Assembly (NCBI RefSeq): GCF_003205495.1
Contig: NZ_QJRX01000008.1
Span: 186,001-250,000 of the forward strand
DNA from: Aquipseudomonas alcaligenes
Lineage (GTDB): Bacteria > Pseudomonadota > Gammaproteobacteria > Pseudomonadales > Pseudomonadaceae
Direction: 5' to 3'
DNA length: 64,000 bases
The notes under the pieces were generated by a model, which searched no databases, was not told the DNA's origin, and saw nothing but the letters and a program-made list of their open reading frames with translations. The position numbers were made by a program, and so were the translations under genes. Position 1 is the first letter of the stretch; each line of letters begins with the position of its first letter. Shown here in pieces: positions 52,042-61,902 of this stretch.

Positions 52042-52658
52042 CGGTCGCGGCGCTGCGCGCCTGCCGCCACTGGGTGTTCGACATGGACGGCACCCTGACG
52101 GTGGCCGTGCACGACTTCCCGGCGATCAAGCGCGCGCTGGACATCCCCCAGGACAGCGACATCCTCCATCACCTGGCCGCGCTGCCCGCCGCCGAGGCGG
52201 CGGCCAAGCACGCCTGGCTGCTGCAGCACGAGCGCGAGCTGGCGCTGGGCTCGGTGGCCGCACCCGGTGCGGTGGAGCTGGTGCGCCACCTGCACGGGCG
52301 TGGCTGTCGCCTCGGCATCCTCACCCGCAACGCCCACGAGCTGGCGCTACTGACCCTGGCCGCCATCGGCCTGGACGACTGTTTCGACAGCCTGGACGTG
52401 GTCGGCCGCGACGAGGCGCCACCCAAGCCGCACCCAGGCGGCCTGTTGCACCTGGCGGCGCGCTGGCAGGTGGCGCCGCAGGCGCTGGTGATGGTCGGCG
52501 ACTACCGCTTCGACCTCGACTGCGCCCGTGCCGCCGGCGCCCGCGGCGTGCTGGTCAACCTGGCGGACAATCTCTGGCCGGAGCTGGCGGACCTGCACGC
52601 GCCGGATTGTGCGCAGCTGCTGGCGCGCATCGACTGTGTCGAGGGGCTGGCGCTCTAG
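52038..52658 (+). CDS. HAD family hydrolase (phosphatase-like)
   Basis: A 206-residue haloacid-dehalogenase-type hydrolase. Motif I is VFDMDGTLT, motif II is ILTRN, motif III Lys is in APPKPHPGGL, and motif IV is VMVGDYRFDLDCARAAG. It has a small helical cap, like phosphoglycolate phosphatases. The start is inferred as TTG at 52038, overlapping the tesB stop: the first in-frame ATG lies inside motif I. The physiological substrate is unknown. Confidence 0.85.
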   Translation: MTVAALRACRHWVFDMDGTLTVAVHDFPAIKRALDIPQDSDILHHLAALPAAEAAAKHAWLLQHERELALGSVAAPGAVELVRHLHGRGCRLGILTRNAHELALLTLAAIGLDDCFDSLDVVGRDEAPPKPHPGGLLHLAARWQVAPQALVMVGDYRFDLDCARAAGARGVLVNLADNLWPELADLHAPDCAQLLARIDCVEGLAL

Positions 52659-52749
52659 GCGTCCATGCATCCCGTTACATTTGCGCCGGCGCTCGGCGGG
52701 CCTGGCGCAGTACCCTGCGGCAAACGAGCAACCTGGTGACGACAAGCAC

Positions 52750-53283
52750 ATGGTCATCCTTCTCAACGGACCGCTGGGGATTGGCAAGTCGACCCTGGCC
52801 GAGGCGCTGGCCGAGAGCCTCGACGGGGCGGTGATGCTCGATGGCGACCAGCTGATTGCCATGACCCCGGCGCCGGCCGATGAAGTGGACTACCTGCATG
52901 GCATCCTCGCCCTGCTCATCAGCCACCATCGCGCCGCGGGCTACCGCCACTTCGTCATCAGCCACCTGTGGCGCACGGCCGAGGAGCTGGCCGATCTGCG
53001 CCGCAGGCTCCTGGTCCACTACCCTGAGGCAGAGATTCGCTGTTTCCTGCTGCGGCTTCCACTCGACGAAAATCTGCGACGGATCGAGCGTCGGCAGAGC
53101 GCCCGCGCCCTCGATGAGCGGGATTTCGAGAGCAGGACGGTCATGGAAGAGCGTGCGCTGCTGTTCGACGCCGAGGGCGTCAGCGTCGGCGAGCCTTTCG
53201 AGGTATCCGCACTACCCGAGGAGCTGGTCGCCCGGCTGCTCGACCGCCTCGGCCTCGCGGCGGCGAGCGAGCGGGCGGGCTGA
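52750..53283 (+). CDS. Small P-loop kinase/ATPase
   Basis: A 177-residue nucleotide-binding protein with Walker A at the extreme N-terminus (LLNGPLGIGKSTLAEAL), a substrate/LID-like segment VMLDGDQLIAM, and the late RIERRQSARALDERD of AAA_33/shikimate-kinase-like proteins. The size fits a small-molecule kinase. I cannot name the substrate. It stands downstream of the HAD gene with a 91-base gap. Confidence 0.78.
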   Translation: MVILLNGPLGIGKSTLAEALAESLDGAVMLDGDQLIAMTPAPADEVDYLHGILALLISHHRAAGYRHFVISHLWRTAEELADLRRRLLVHYPEAEIRCFLLRLPLDENLRRIERRQSARALDERDFESRTVMEERALLFDAEGVSVGEPFEVSALPEELVARLLDRLGLAAASERAG

Positions 53284-53300
53284 GTTGCTGCCCGGTCGGA

Positions 53301-55130
53301 TCAGTAGCGGTAGGCGCCCCCCTGAATCGCCGCATGCAGCTCGGCGTCCACCGGCACGTAGCGATCTTCGCCGGGCAGCCAGGCATACAGTGGATCGGCG
53401 CAGCGCGCCGGGTCGAAGCCCTGGTCCTTGAGCGGCGCCTTCTTGTGCTTGAAGGTGCCGGTGGTCTCCATCTTCTCGCTCAGGCGCAGAAACAGCGGCA
53501 CGGCGTAGTGCGGCAGCTCGCGGCGCAGCTCGACGAGCAGGCCCTGGAAGTCGAAGTCGGCCGGATCGCGGTCCAGGCGGATGCAGGCCATGCCGGCGCG
53601 GCCGTTGGTGCCGGCGATCTCGACGCCGTAGACCACCGCCTCGCCGACCCCCTCTATGCCGTCCAGCACCGCTTCCACCTCGGTGGTCGAAACGTTCTCG
53701 CCTTTCCAGCGGAAGGTGTCGCCGAGGCGGTCGACGAACTGCGCATGGCGCCAGCCCTGGTGCAGCATCAGGTCGCCGGTGTTGAACCAGGCATCGCCCG
53801 GCCTGAACACGTCGCGCAGGATGCAGCTTTCGGTCTTGGCCGGGTCGGTGTAGCCGTGAAACGGCGTCTTCGCGGTGATCTCGCCGATCAGCAGGCCTGG
53901 CTCGCCGGGCTTCACCCGTTGCAGGCGGCCCTGCTCGTCACGCAGCGGTGCCTCGCTGTCGCGGTCGTAGCGGACGATGGCGTAGGGGTAGGGGGTGAAG
54001 CCTACCGTGTTGTCCAGGTTGAGCAGGTTGGTGAAGCCGATGTTGCCCTCGCTGGAGGCGTAGAACTCGACCACCCGCTGAATGCCGAAGCGCTGCTTGA
54101 AGCCGCTCCAGATGGCCGGGCGCATGCCGTTGCCGACCATGATGCGCAGTGGGTTGTCGGCGTCGTCCGGGCGCGCCGGACGGTCGAGCAGGTAGCGGCA
54201 CAGCTCGCCGACATAGCCGAAGGCGGTGGCGCCGTGGCGGCGTACTTCGTCGAGGAAGCGGCTGGCGCTGAACTTGCGCACCATGATCAGGGCCGCCCCG
54301 GCGGATAGCACCGAGCCCCAACACACCACCATGGCGGTGGCATGGTAGAAGGGCAGGCTGCAGTACAGGCGATCGTCGCGGCCCAGGCGCACGGCGCCGA
54401 AGCCGAAGATGCCGTAGCCCTTGAGGAAGCGTCCGTGATTGAACACCACCGCCTTGGGCAGGCCGGTGGTGCCGGAGGTGTAGATGTAGAAGCAGGGATC
54501 CTCGGCCTGCACCGGGCGCGCCAGTAACGGCTTGCTGTCGGGTTGCGCGGCCAGTTCGGCGGCCGGGTGCTGCCAGCCGGCCGGGGCCTGGCCAGGGTCG
54601 CGCCAGGTCGGGTGGTCGGCGAAGTAGTAGCGGCCGTCCGCGGGCAGCTGCAACTGGTCCTGCACCTCCTCGAAGGCGCCCAGCAGTTCCTCGCCGACCA
54701 GGGCCACGCGTGGCTTCACCAGGTTGATGCTGTGGGCCAGCACCTGGCCGCGCTGGCTGCTGTTGAGCAGTGCGGCGACGGCACCGAGCTTGGCGCAGGC
54801 GATGACGCAGGCCAGCAGCTCCAGACGATTCTCCAGCAGCAGCACGGCGCAGTCGCCCTGGGCCAGGCCGCCGGCGCGCAGGCGATGGGCCAGGCGATTG
54901 GCCCACTGGTCCAGTTCGGCGTAGCTGAGACGCTCGTCGCCCTGGATCAGCGCCACGCCCTGCGGGTTATTGCGGGCGGCGCTCTCCACGCAGTCGGCCA
55001 GGCCGCCGACGGCGCTGCCGCGTGCGCGGCTGGCCAGGCGCAGGCCACGGAGGATGCCGGGCAGGCCGGCGAGCAGGTAGGGCACGCGGGACAACAGGCG
55101 TGGCAAGGTGAGAACGGCGGCATGGTTCAT
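53301..55130 (-). CDS. Long-chain acyl-CoA synthetase (VLCAS/FATP type)
   Basis: A 609-residue AMP-forming acyl-CoA ligase. The AMP-binding P-loop is YIYTSGTTGLPKAVVFNHGR (~residue 210). Further motifs are EFYASSEGNIGF, WFNTGDLMLHQGWRHAQFVD and DRLGDTFRWKGENVSTTEVE. The N-terminal hydrophobic segment and overall spacing fit the very-long-chain/FATP branch rather than FadD1/2. An AraC-type regulator is divergent from it and probably controls it. Confidence 0.93.
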   Translation of the reverse strand: MNHAAVLTLPRLLSRVPYLLAGLPGILRGLRLASRARGSAVGGLADCVESAARNNPQGVALIQGDERLSYAELDQWANRLAHRLRAGGLAQGDCAVLLLENRLELLACVIACAKLGAVAALLNSSQRGQVLAHSINLVKPRVALVGEELLGAFEEVQDQLQLPADGRYYFADHPTWRDPGQAPAGWQHPAAELAAQPDSKPLLARPVQAEDPCFYIYTSGTTGLPKAVVFNHGRFLKGYGIFGFGAVRLGRDDRLYCSLPFYHATAMVVCWGSVLSAGAALIMVRKFSASRFLDEVRRHGATAFGYVGELCRYLLDRPARPDDADNPLRIMVGNGMRPAIWSGFKQRFGIQRVVEFYASSEGNIGFTNLLNLDNTVGFTPYPYAIVRYDRDSEAPLRDEQGRLQRVKPGEPGLLIGEITAKTPFHGYTDPAKTESCILRDVFRPGDAWFNTGDLMLHQGWRHAQFVDRLGDTFRWKGENVSTTEVEAVLDGIEGVGEAVVYGVEIAGTNGRAGMACIRLDRDPADFDFQGLLVELRRELPHYAVPLFLRLSEKMETTGTFKHKKAPLKDQGFDPARCADPLYAWLPGEDRYVPVDAELHAAIQGGAYRY

Positions 55131-55276
55131 GGCGGGACCTGCGATGTTGTTGTTATTCGTCGCAATCTACGCAAGGCCGGCACGAGCTGTTGATAGCCGA
55201 AGGTCGCAACGGACTGGCAATTCGTCTCAGGGGCGCCGCACAATCGGGCATCTCGTGGGTGAAAGGATTTGCCGTC

Positions 55277-56290
55277 ATGCTGAATACCGCGCCCAGCGCC
55301 ACCGCCTCGCTGCTGCTCGACCTGTACCAGAGCCTGCGCCGCCTGCAGCTGGTCGGTCCGGCCGACCTCGTCGAGCTGGGCCTGGCGCCGAACACCCAGC
55401 TGGACCTGGAGGCGCGCATCCCGGTGGCCTGGCTGCTGCGCCTTTGGCAGCTGGCGGCCGAGCGCGGTGCGCCGGCCGATCTCGGCCTGCAGTTGGGCCA
55501 GCAACGTGGCCTGCAGAGCCGTGGTCCGGTGGCCAACCTGGCGGCGATGAGTGCCACTCTCGGCGAGGCACTGGAGCTGTTCCGCCGGCACAGCCCGGTG
55601 ATGAGCGAATGCGAGAACCTGCGGGTCGAGCAGGACGGCGATCGCGTGCGCATCGACTTCCTGTTCACCGCACCGCTGGCGGACCATCCGCCGGCCTGCG
55701 AATACAGCCTCAGCTCTGCGCTGTGCTGGGGCCGGCAGATGAGCGGCACGCGACTGGTGCCGCTGCGGGTGGGCTTTCGCCATAGGCCGCTGGCCGGTTC
55801 CGCCAGCTACCGGCAGATCCTCGGCTGTCCGGTACGATTCGGCGAGCCGCTGGACTACCTCGAGATGGCGGCGGCGGACATGCGCTTGCCGCTGCTCGGC
55901 GGCAACGACTACATCAAGGGCCTGCTGCTGCAGCGGGTCAGCGACATGCAGGCCCAACTGCCCAGCCGCCACAGCTTGCGTCAGCAGGTGCAGCAGCTGA
56001 TCGAGCTGGGGTTGATCGACGGTGCGCTGTCGGTAGAGGCGGTAGCGCGGCGCCTGCATACCAGCCGGCAGACCCTGCATCGCCACCTGCGCGAGGAGGG
56101 CTGCAGCTTCTCCGAACTGCTCGCCGAGGTGCGTCGCGAGCACGCGCTGCGGCGTCTGCGCCAGGCGGATTGCCGCATCGAGCAGCTCAGCCGCGAACTG
56201 GGCTTCGCCGAGCCGAGCGCTTTCTACAAGGCGTTCAAGGGCTGGTTCGGCGTGTCGCCCAAGGCCTATCAGGAGCAGCAGCGCGGTTGA
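55277..56290 (+). CDS. AraC family transcriptional regulator
   Basis: A 337-residue regulator. The N-terminal Arabinose_bd-type sensor domain (~15–200) is of the PF12625 kind found in OruR/ArgR-like regulators. The C-terminal double HTH (~235–335) shows SVEAVARRLHTSRQTLHRHL and LGFAEPSAFYKAFKGWFGVS. The ATG at 55277 has AAAGGA upstream; the frame is open to 55190 without a site. It is divergent from the acyl-CoA synthetase across ~146 bases containing several TCGCAA repeats. A fatty-acid-type effector is a reasonable guess only. Confidence 0.9.
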   Translation: MLNTAPSATASLLLDLYQSLRRLQLVGPADLVELGLAPNTQLDLEARIPVAWLLRLWQLAAERGAPADLGLQLGQQRGLQSRGPVANLAAMSATLGEALELFRRHSPVMSECENLRVEQDGDRVRIDFLFTAPLADHPPACEYSLSSALCWGRQMSGTRLVPLRVGFRHRPLAGSASYRQILGCPVRFGEPLDYLEMAAADMRLPLLGGNDYIKGLLLQRVSDMQAQLPSRHSLRQQVQQLIELGLIDGALSVEAVARRLHTSRQTLHRHLREEGCSFSELLAEVRREHALRRLRQADCRIEQLSRELGFAEPSAFYKAFKGWFGVSPKAYQEQQRG

Positions 56291-56344
56291 TATCCGCGCC
56301 TGCGTTCCTGAAGTGTGAGGGGCCTGGTACGGGTTGCGCGCGCC

Positions 56345-57217
56345 CTACAGGCGCGCCGCCTTGAAGGTGTCGCAGCGCCCCGGTTCACCGTGCTCGAAGC
56401 CGGTCCTGAACCAGCGCTCGCGCTGCGCCGAGGTGCCGTGGGTGAAGGAGTCCGGCACCACGGTGCCGCGCGACTGTTGCTGCAGGCGGTCGTCGCCGAT
56501 GGCGTTGGCGGCGTTCAGCGCTTCTTCCAGGTCGCCCGGCTCCAGCCAGTCCAGGCGCTGCTGGGCGTGGTGCGCCCAGACGCCGGCCAGGCAGTCGGCC
56601 TGCAGCTCCTGGCGCACCAAGAGGCCGTTGTCGCCCTCCACCCGCTCGCCGCGCTGGCGCGCCGCGTGGACCCTGGCCGAGACGCCGAGCAGGGTCTGCA
56701 CGTGGTGGCCGACCTCGTGGGCGATCACGTAGGCCTGGGCGAAGTCGCCGGCGGCGGCGAAGCGCGTCTCCATCTCGCGGAAGAACGACAGGTCGAGGTA
56801 CACCTGCTGGTCGCCCGGGCAGTAGAAGGGGCCGACGGCGGCATCGGCGAAGCCGCAGGCCGAGCGCACGCCGCCGCTGAAGAGCACGAGCTTCGGGTCC
56901 TGGTACTGCTTGCCGGAGGCCTGGAAGATGGCGCGCCAGGTGTCCTCGGTGTCGCCGAGCACGGCGCGGACGAATTCGCTCTGCGCATCGTTGGCCGCCG
57001 GCGCGCGCTGCTCCTGCACCGGCGCGCCCTGCTGCAGGCCCTGGTTGACCACGTTGCCGAGGATGGTCAGTGGGTCCTGGCCCATCAGCAAGCCGATCAC
57101 CACGATCACGGCGATGCCGCCGAGACCCAGGCCCTTGCCGCCGCCGAGGCGCATGCCGCGGCCGCTGCCGCGGGCGTCGACTACGTTGTCACTGCGTCTG
57201 CCGCGTTCCCAGCGCAT
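56345..57217 (-). CDS. YpfJ-like neutral zinc metallopeptidase
   Basis: A 290-residue protein of the putative neutral zinc metallopeptidase family. The N-terminus MRWERGRRSDNVVDARG precedes one membrane segment (~33–46, GGIAVIVVIGLLMG). The catalytic domain has YVIAHEVGHHVQTLLGV (HExxH, ~residue 168), preceded by FCPGDQQVYLDLSFF-type sequence (YCPGDQQVYLDLSFF). C-terminal motifs are QADCLAGVWAHHAQQ and SFTHGTSAQRERWFRTGFEH. Biological substrates are not established. Confidence 0.92.
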   Translation of the reverse strand: MRWERGRRSDNVVDARGSGRGMRLGGGKGLGLGGIAVIVVIGLLMGQDPLTILGNVVNQGLQQGAPVQEQRAPAANDAQSEFVRAVLGDTEDTWRAIFQASGKQYQDPKLVLFSGGVRSACGFADAAVGPFYCPGDQQVYLDLSFFREMETRFAAAGDFAQAYVIAHEVGHHVQTLLGVSARVHAARQRGERVEGDNGLLVRQELQADCLAGVWAHHAQQRLDWLEPGDLEEALNAANAIGDDRLQQQSRGTVVPDSFTHGTSAQRERWFRTGFEHGEPGRCDTFKAARL

Positions 57218-57234
57218 GGCCGTGCTCCTTTTCT

Positions 57235-57267
57235 CCGTCCGGGGCTGACAGTGTCGTCCCCGGACGG
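57235..57267 (-). terminator. Hairpin between the DUF411 and metallopeptidase genes
   Basis: A 10-bp perfect stem CCGTCCGGGG / CCCCGGACGG with a 13-base loop and no T-run. It could attenuate read-through from the DUF411 gene into the metallopeptidase gene. Confidence 0.5.
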
Positions 57268-57286
57268 GCGCGGCGCCAGCGGAGCG

Positions 57287-57718
57287 TCACTCGGCCGGAT
57301 AGTCGGCCAGCACGCTCTGCTTGCCGTCCTGGCCCAGGCCGATCACCTGGTAGGCATCCACCCGACCGGTCTCCATGCCCGGCGAGCCGTGCGGCATGCC
57401 CGGCACGGCGGCGCCGAGCAAGTCGGGGCGGCCCTGCAGGGCGAGCACGTCGCGGGCCGGTACGTGGCCTTCGACGAACTTGCCGTCGATCACCCCGGTG
57501 TGGCACGAGGCCAGGCGCGGCGGCACGCCGAGGCGCTGCTTGACGGCGGCCATGTCGGTTTCGACATGGTCGTTGACCCGGATGCCGTTGGCTTCCAGGT
57601 GGCTGATCCAGGCCTTGCAGCAGCCGCAGTTGGCGTCGCGGTGCACGTCCATGGTGACGGGCTCGGCGGCTTGCGCGGAGGCGACGAAGAGCAGGGTGGC
57701 GAGAGGCAGCAGGCGCAT
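57287..57718 (-). CDS. DUF411 exported metal-binding protein
   Basis: A 143-residue periplasmic protein: signal peptide MRLLPLATLLFVASAQAA, then DUF411 with CGCCKAW (Cys31, Cys33, Cys34), a later Cys in RLASCHTGVIDG, and a Met/His stretch AAVPGMPHGSPGME. The cysteine and Met/His pattern suggests copper or another soft metal. DUF411 genes often sit in copper-resistance loci, although no other copper gene is adjacent here. Confidence 0.88.
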   Translation of the reverse strand: MRLLPLATLLFVASAQAAEPVTMDVHRDANCGCCKAWISHLEANGIRVNDHVETDMAAVKQRLGVPPRLASCHTGVIDGKFVEGHVPARDVLALQGRPDLLGAAVPGMPHGSPGMETGRVDAYQVIGLGQDGKQSVLADYPAE

Positions 57719-57848
57719 GGGGGAGTCCTCGATTCTGGCGTCAGGTGGCTAGGATAAATCGCTGGGCCGAGCGCGCCCAGGCCGCGACTGTTTCCGTGTG
57801 AGTCGCCAGCGCCTATGCTCGCAGCCAGTCCAACCAGGGAGATTGCCG

Positions 57849-58235
57849 ATGCTGCCGGTGCGCCTGTTCCTCATTGTCCAGAGCTTGATCCTCGCCGGCT
57901 TCGGCCTGGCCTACTTCGTCCGTCCGCACGAGCTGGCCAACCTCAGCGGCATGCTGCTGATGGCGCCGGCGGCGATCACCGATGTGCGCGCTTATTACGG
58001 CGGCCTGCAGTTGGGGCTGGCGGCCTGGCTGGGGCTGGCGCTGCTGCGTGGCGAGCTGCTGCGCCCGGCGCTGATGCTGCTGGTGCTGCTCTACAGCGCG
58101 CTGCTGCTCGCTCGCCTGGGCGGGCTGTGGCTGGACGGCGGCGCGCAGCAGACCTTCAACCTCTACGCCATGCTGTTCGAGGGCGTCTCCGCCGCGCTGG
58201 CGTTCTGGCTGTTGCGCGGGCTGGGGCAGCGTTAG
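57849..58235 (+). CDS. Small membrane protein (DUF4345-like)
   Basis: A 128-residue protein with four predicted membrane helices (~4–24, ~35–60, ~68–90, ~100–123) and the segment YYGGLQLGLAAWLGLALLRG, the DUF4345 pattern. The function is unknown. The ATG at 57849 is preceded by AGGGAG. It is convergent with trmA, 11 bases apart. Confidence 0.78.
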   Translation: MLPVRLFLIVQSLILAGFGLAYFVRPHELANLSGMLLMAPAAITDVRAYYGGLQLGLAAWLGLALLRGELLRPALMLLVLLYSALLLARLGGLWLDGGAQQTFNLYAMLFEGVSAALAFWLLRGLGQR

Positions 58236-58246
58236 GGATGCTGGGC

Positions 58247-59332
58247 TCAGCGGCGCTGCAGCAGTACCCCGGCTTCCATGTGATGGGTCCAGGGGAACTG
58301 GTCGAACAGCGCCGTCTTCACCACCGCGTGGCTGTCGTGTAGCTGGGCGATGTTGGCGGCCAGGGTCTGCGGGTTGCAGGAGATGTACAGGATATTGTCG
58401 AAGCGCCGGGTCAGCTCGCAGGTGTCCGGGTCCATGCCGGCACGCGGCGGGTCGACGAATACCGTGCCGAAGTCGTAGGCCTTCAGGTCGATGCCGGCCA
58501 GGCGGCGGAACGGCCGCACCTCGTTCAGCGCCTGGGTCAGCTCCTCGGCGGACAGGCGCACCAGCTCGATGTTGTCGATGCCGTTGTCGGCCAGGTTGGC
58601 CAGGGCGGCGTTGACCGAGGTCTTGCTGATCTCGGTGGCCAGCACCTTGCGCACCCGGGTGGACAGCGGCAGGGTGAAGTTGCCGTTGCCGCAGTACAGC
58701 TCCAGCAAATCATCCTGGCGCTGGCCGAGGGCATCGAAGGCCCACTGCAGCATCTTCTGGCAGACCGTGCCATTGGGCTGGGTGAAGGCGCCTTCCGGCT
58801 GGCGGTAGCGGTAGGTGCGACCGGCCACGCTCATCTCTTCCTCGACGTAATCACGGCCGATCACCAGGCGCTGGCCGCGCGAACGGCCGACCAGGCTGAC
58901 GCCTAGCTTGGCCGCCAGCTGTTCGGCCTGGGCCTGCCACTCGGCGTCCAGCGGGCGGTGGTAGCACAGGGTGATCAGCGCATCGCCGGCCAGGGTGGTG
59001 AGGAACTCGACCTGGAACAGCTTGAACGACAGCACGCGGCTACCCTGCCAGGCGGCCTTGAGCTGAGGCATCAACTGGTTGATGCGCGCGCTGGCGATGG
59101 GGAACTGCTCGATGAGGATCGGCGTGTGCTTGTCGCCCGCCTCGAACATCGCGTAGTGGCGCTCCTCCTGCTCGCGCCACAGGCGGAACTCGGCACGCAG
59201 GCGGTAGTGCTCGCGCGGCGAGTCGAACACCTCGGGCGCGGGGGCGGCGAAGGGCGCCAGCAGCTCGCGCAGGCGCGCGACCTTGTCGTCCAGCTGGGCG
59301 GCATAGGCCGCCTGGTCACCGATGCGGATCAT
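58247..59332 (-). CDS. trmA: tRNA (uracil-5-)-methyltransferase
   Basis: A 361-residue SAM-dependent enzyme that makes m5U54 in tRNA. Motifs are [52 protein letters not shown] (SAM loop), [14 protein letters not shown], and the nucleophile/base region [15 protein letters not shown]. The short form without a TRAM domain indicates TrmA rather than RlmD. The start overlaps the permease stop (ATGA). Confidence 0.97.
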   Translation of the reverse strand: MIRIGDQAAYAAQLDDKVARLRELLAPFAAPAPEVFDSPREHYRLRAEFRLWREQEERHYAMFEAGDKHTPILIEQFPIASARINQLMPQLKAAWQGSRVLSFKLFQVEFLTTLAGDALITLCYHRPLDAEWQAQAEQLAAKLGVSLVGRSRGQRLVIGRDYVEEEMSVAGRTYRYRQPEGAFTQPNGTVCQKMLQWAFDALGQRQDDLLELYCGNGNFTLPLSTRVRKVLATEISKTSVNAALANLADNGIDNIELVRLSAEELTQALNEVRPFRRLAGIDLKAYDFGTVFVDPPRAGMDPDTCELTRRFDNILYISCNPQTLAANIAQLHDSHAVVKTALFDQFPWTHHMEAGVLLQRR

Positions 59333-60627
59333 GCGTTGGCGCCGAAGGCGAACTTAACCACGAAGATCGCGGCGAGGATCACCAGGGCCGGGTTCAGTTC
59401 CTTGAAGCGGCCGGCCAGGGCCTTGATCAGCACCCAGGCGATGAAGCCGAAGGCGATGCCGTTGGCGATGGAGAAGGTCAGCGGCATGGCCAGGGCGGTG
59501 ATCACCACCGGCGCGGCGACGGTGATGTCGTCCCAGTCGATCTCGGCCAGGCCGGAGGTCATCAGCACGGCGACGAACAGCAGCGCCGGGGCGGTGGCGA
59601 ATGCCGGCACGGTGCCGGCCAGCGGGGCGAAGAACAGCGCCAGGAGGAACAGCACGGCGACCACCATGGCGGTCAGGCCGGTGCGGCCGCCGGCGGCCAC
59701 GCCCGAGGCGGATTCGATATAGCTGGTGGTGGTGCTGGTGCCCAGCAGCGAGCCGCCCATGGCCGCGGTGCTGTCGGCGATCAGGGCGCGGCCCATCTTC
59801 GGCAGGTGGCCGTCCTTGCCCATCAGCCCGGCGCGCTTGGCCACACCGATCAGGGTGCCGGTGTTGTCGAACAAGTCGACGAACAGGAAGGCGAAGATCA
59901 CGCTGATCATGCCCACCTCGAAGGCGCCGGCGATGTCCAGCTGGAGGAAGGTCGGCGCCAGCGACGGCGGCATCGACACCACGCCGCCGAACGGGGTGAC
60001 GCCCAGGGCGATGGCGATGGCGGTGACCACGAGGATGCCGATCATCACCGCGCCGGTGACGCGGCGGGCCTCAAGGGCGACGATCAGGAAGAAGCCGAGC
60101 ACGGCCAGCAGCGGGCCGGGGGCGGTGAGGTCGCCGAGGCCGACCAGGGTGGCCGGGTTGTCCACCACCAGGCCGGCTTCCTTCAGCGCGATCAGCGCCA
60201 GGAACAGGCCGATGCCGGCGGCGATGGCCGAGCGCAGTGGCAGTGGGATGCTGTTCACGATCCACTCGCGGATGCGGAAGATCGACAGCAGGAAGAACAG
60301 GGTGGCGGAGATGAACACCGCGCCCAGTGCGGTCTGCCAGGTGTAACCCATGTGCAGCACCACGGTGTAGGTGAAGAAGGCGTTGAGGCCCATGCCGGGG
60401 GCCAGGGCGATCGGGTAGTTGGCGATCAGGCCCATCACCGCCGAGCCGATGGCCGCCGCCAGGCAGGTGGCGACGAATACCGCACCCTTGTCCATGCCGG
60501 TTTCGCCGAGGATCGCCGGGTTGACGAAGAGGATGTAGGCCATGGTCAGGAAGGTGGTGACACCGGCCAGGATCTCGGTGCGCACGGTGGTGTTGTGTGC
60601 CTTGAGTTGGAACAGCTTTTCCAGCAT
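59329..60627 (-). CDS. NCS2 family purine (adenine/guanine/hypoxanthine) permease
   Basis: A 432-residue inner-membrane proton symporter with 13–14 hydrophobic segments. AzgA-type signatures are [56 protein letters not shown] and [20 protein letters not shown]. It belongs to the GhxP/AdeP group; the exact base transported cannot be told. The start MLEKLFQLK at 60627 is the family start; the frame is open further upstream. No purine riboswitch is recognisable in the 200-base leader. Confidence 0.93.
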   Translation of the reverse strand: MLEKLFQLKAHNTTVRTEILAGVTTFLTMAYILFVNPAILGETGMDKGAVFVATCLAAAIGSAVMGLIANYPIALAPGMGLNAFFTYTVVLHMGYTWQTALGAVFISATLFFLLSIFRIREWIVNSIPLPLRSAIAAGIGLFLALIALKEAGLVVDNPATLVGLGDLTAPGPLLAVLGFFLIVALEARRVTGAVMIGILVVTAIAIALGVTPFGGVVSMPPSLAPTFLQLDIAGAFEVGMISVIFAFLFVDLFDNTGTLIGVAKRAGLMGKDGHLPKMGRALIADSTAAMGGSLLGTSTTTSYIESASGVAAGGRTGLTAMVVAVLFLLALFFAPLAGTVPAFATAPALLFVAVLMTSGLAEIDWDDITVAAPVVITALAMPLTFSIANGIAFGFIAWVLIKALAGRFKELNPALVILAAIFVVKFAFGANA

Positions 60628-60827
60628 GGTGGGGCTCCCGTTAGGCTGGTGCGGCAAGGTAGGCGGACTGCGCGAAAGCAAAGCACAAAGGCTGCCAACT
60701 CGACGGAAAGCGAGGGGCGGATTCGTGCCTGATCCGGAAAAGCCGCGCACTATACCAGCTCACCCCCGAGCGGTGAATTTATGACCGGACGGACAGCATC
60801 GGTTTCCGTTCGGCGAGGAGAACGACC

Positions 60828-61385
60828 ATGACAGCCCGCGCCCTGATCGCCGTCGCCGACGGTGTGGAAGACCTGGAAACCGTGACCCTGATCGACGTGC
60901 TGCGCCGCGCCGAGGTGGAAGTGGTGATTGCCAGCATCGAGAATCGCCGCATGTTCACCGCCGCCCGTGGTACCCGGCTGACCGCCGACGCCATGCTGGT
61001 CGACGTGCTGGCCCAGGACTTCGACCTGATCGTGCTGCCCGGCGGCATGCCCGGTGCCCAGCACCTGGCCGAGCATGAACCGCTGGCCGACAAGGTGCGC
61101 GAGCAGGCCAGGGCCGGCAAGTTGTTCGCCGCCATCTGCGCCGCTCCGGCCCTGGCCCTGCAGGGCTACGGCGTGCTCAAGCAGCGGCGCATGACCTGCT
61201 ACCCGGCGTTCAGCGATCGCCTGTCCGGCTGCACCTTCGTCGACCAGCCGGTGGTGGTGGATGGCAACTGCATCACCAGCCAGGGGCCGGCGACGGCTCT
61301 GGAGTTCGCCCTGACCCTGGTCGAGCAGTTGGTCGGCAAGGGCAAGCGCAGGGCGGTGGCCGAGGCCATGCTGGTGCCGGCGTGA
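60828..61385 (+). CDS. DJ-1/PfpI family protein (YajL-like)
   Basis: A 185-residue DJ-1 superfamily protein. The reactive Cys104 sits in the nucleophile elbow FAAICAAPALALQ, with a conserved Glu near the N-terminus (VADGVEDLETV) and GGMPGAQHL. This is the YajL/DJ-1 branch linked to protein deglycation and oxidative-stress protection. The stop overlaps the start of the next gene (GTGA), suggesting coupled expression. Confidence 0.94.
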   Translation: MTARALIAVADGVEDLETVTLIDVLRRAEVEVVIASIENRRMFTAARGTRLTADAMLVDVLAQDFDLIVLPGGMPGAQHLAEHEPLADKVREQARAGKLFAAICAAPALALQGYGVLKQRRMTCYPAFSDRLSGCTFVDQPVVVDGNCITSQGPATALEFALTLVEQLVGKGKRRAVAEAMLVPA

Positions 61386-61831
61386 GGACGCTGCTGGCGG
61401 CGCTCGCCCTGGCGCTGCTGGCCGGCTGCGCCAGCGAGTCACGCCTGCCGACTACCGAGCATCGCCTGGGCATCCACCTGGCACGCGGTGCCAGCGCCGA
61501 GGGCCTGCAGGCCATGCGCGACCGCCACAGTGGCGTGCGCCTGTGGCTGGCGCCGCAGCCGGTGCTGACCGAGGCGGACGTGCGCCAGGCGGAAATGGCC
61601 TTCACCCCCGCGGGCGAGCCGGCCGTGGTGCTGACCCTGAGCGATGCCGGGCGCGCCACCCTGGCCGAGCTGACCCGCACCCATCTGGGCCAGCCGCTGG
61701 CCTTCGTGGTCGACGGCGAACTGCGCCTGGCGCCCATCGTCGAGGAGCCGGTGCTCGATGGCCGTGTGGCCCTGACCGGCTTCGATTCGCTGCAGGAAGC
61801 GGAAGAGCTGGTGCGCGACTGGAGTCGCTGA
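61382..61831 (+). CDS. Lipoprotein with orphan SecD P1-head-like domain
   Basis: A 149-residue lipoprotein: signal peptide LLAALALALLAGC with the lipidated Cys, then one domain whose strands FTPAGEPAVVLTLSDAGRAT, LGQPLAFVVDGELRLAPIVE and VALTGFDSLQEAEELV match the P1 'head' subdomain of SecD. No membrane helices or other SecD parts are present. The start is GTG at 61382, overlapping the DJ-1 stop. Its role apart from the translocon is unknown. Confidence 0.75.
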   Translation: MRTLLAALALALLAGCASESRLPTTEHRLGIHLARGASAEGLQAMRDRHSGVRLWLAPQPVLTEADVRQAEMAFTPAGEPAVVLTLSDAGRATLAELTRTHLGQPLAFVVDGELRLAPIVEEPVLDGRVALTGFDSLQEAEELVRDWSR

Positions 61832-61902
61832 GCCCCTAGCCCGGATGCAATCCGCGGCGGATCTGCCTGCTTCCCGGATTACAGCCTGGCTGTCTGCTGA
61901 CG

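Noticed and set aside
59329-60827. Purine riboswitch upstream of the NCS2 permease
   Set aside because: No conserved purine-aptamer core could be found in the leader; purine riboswitches are also unusual in pseudomonads.
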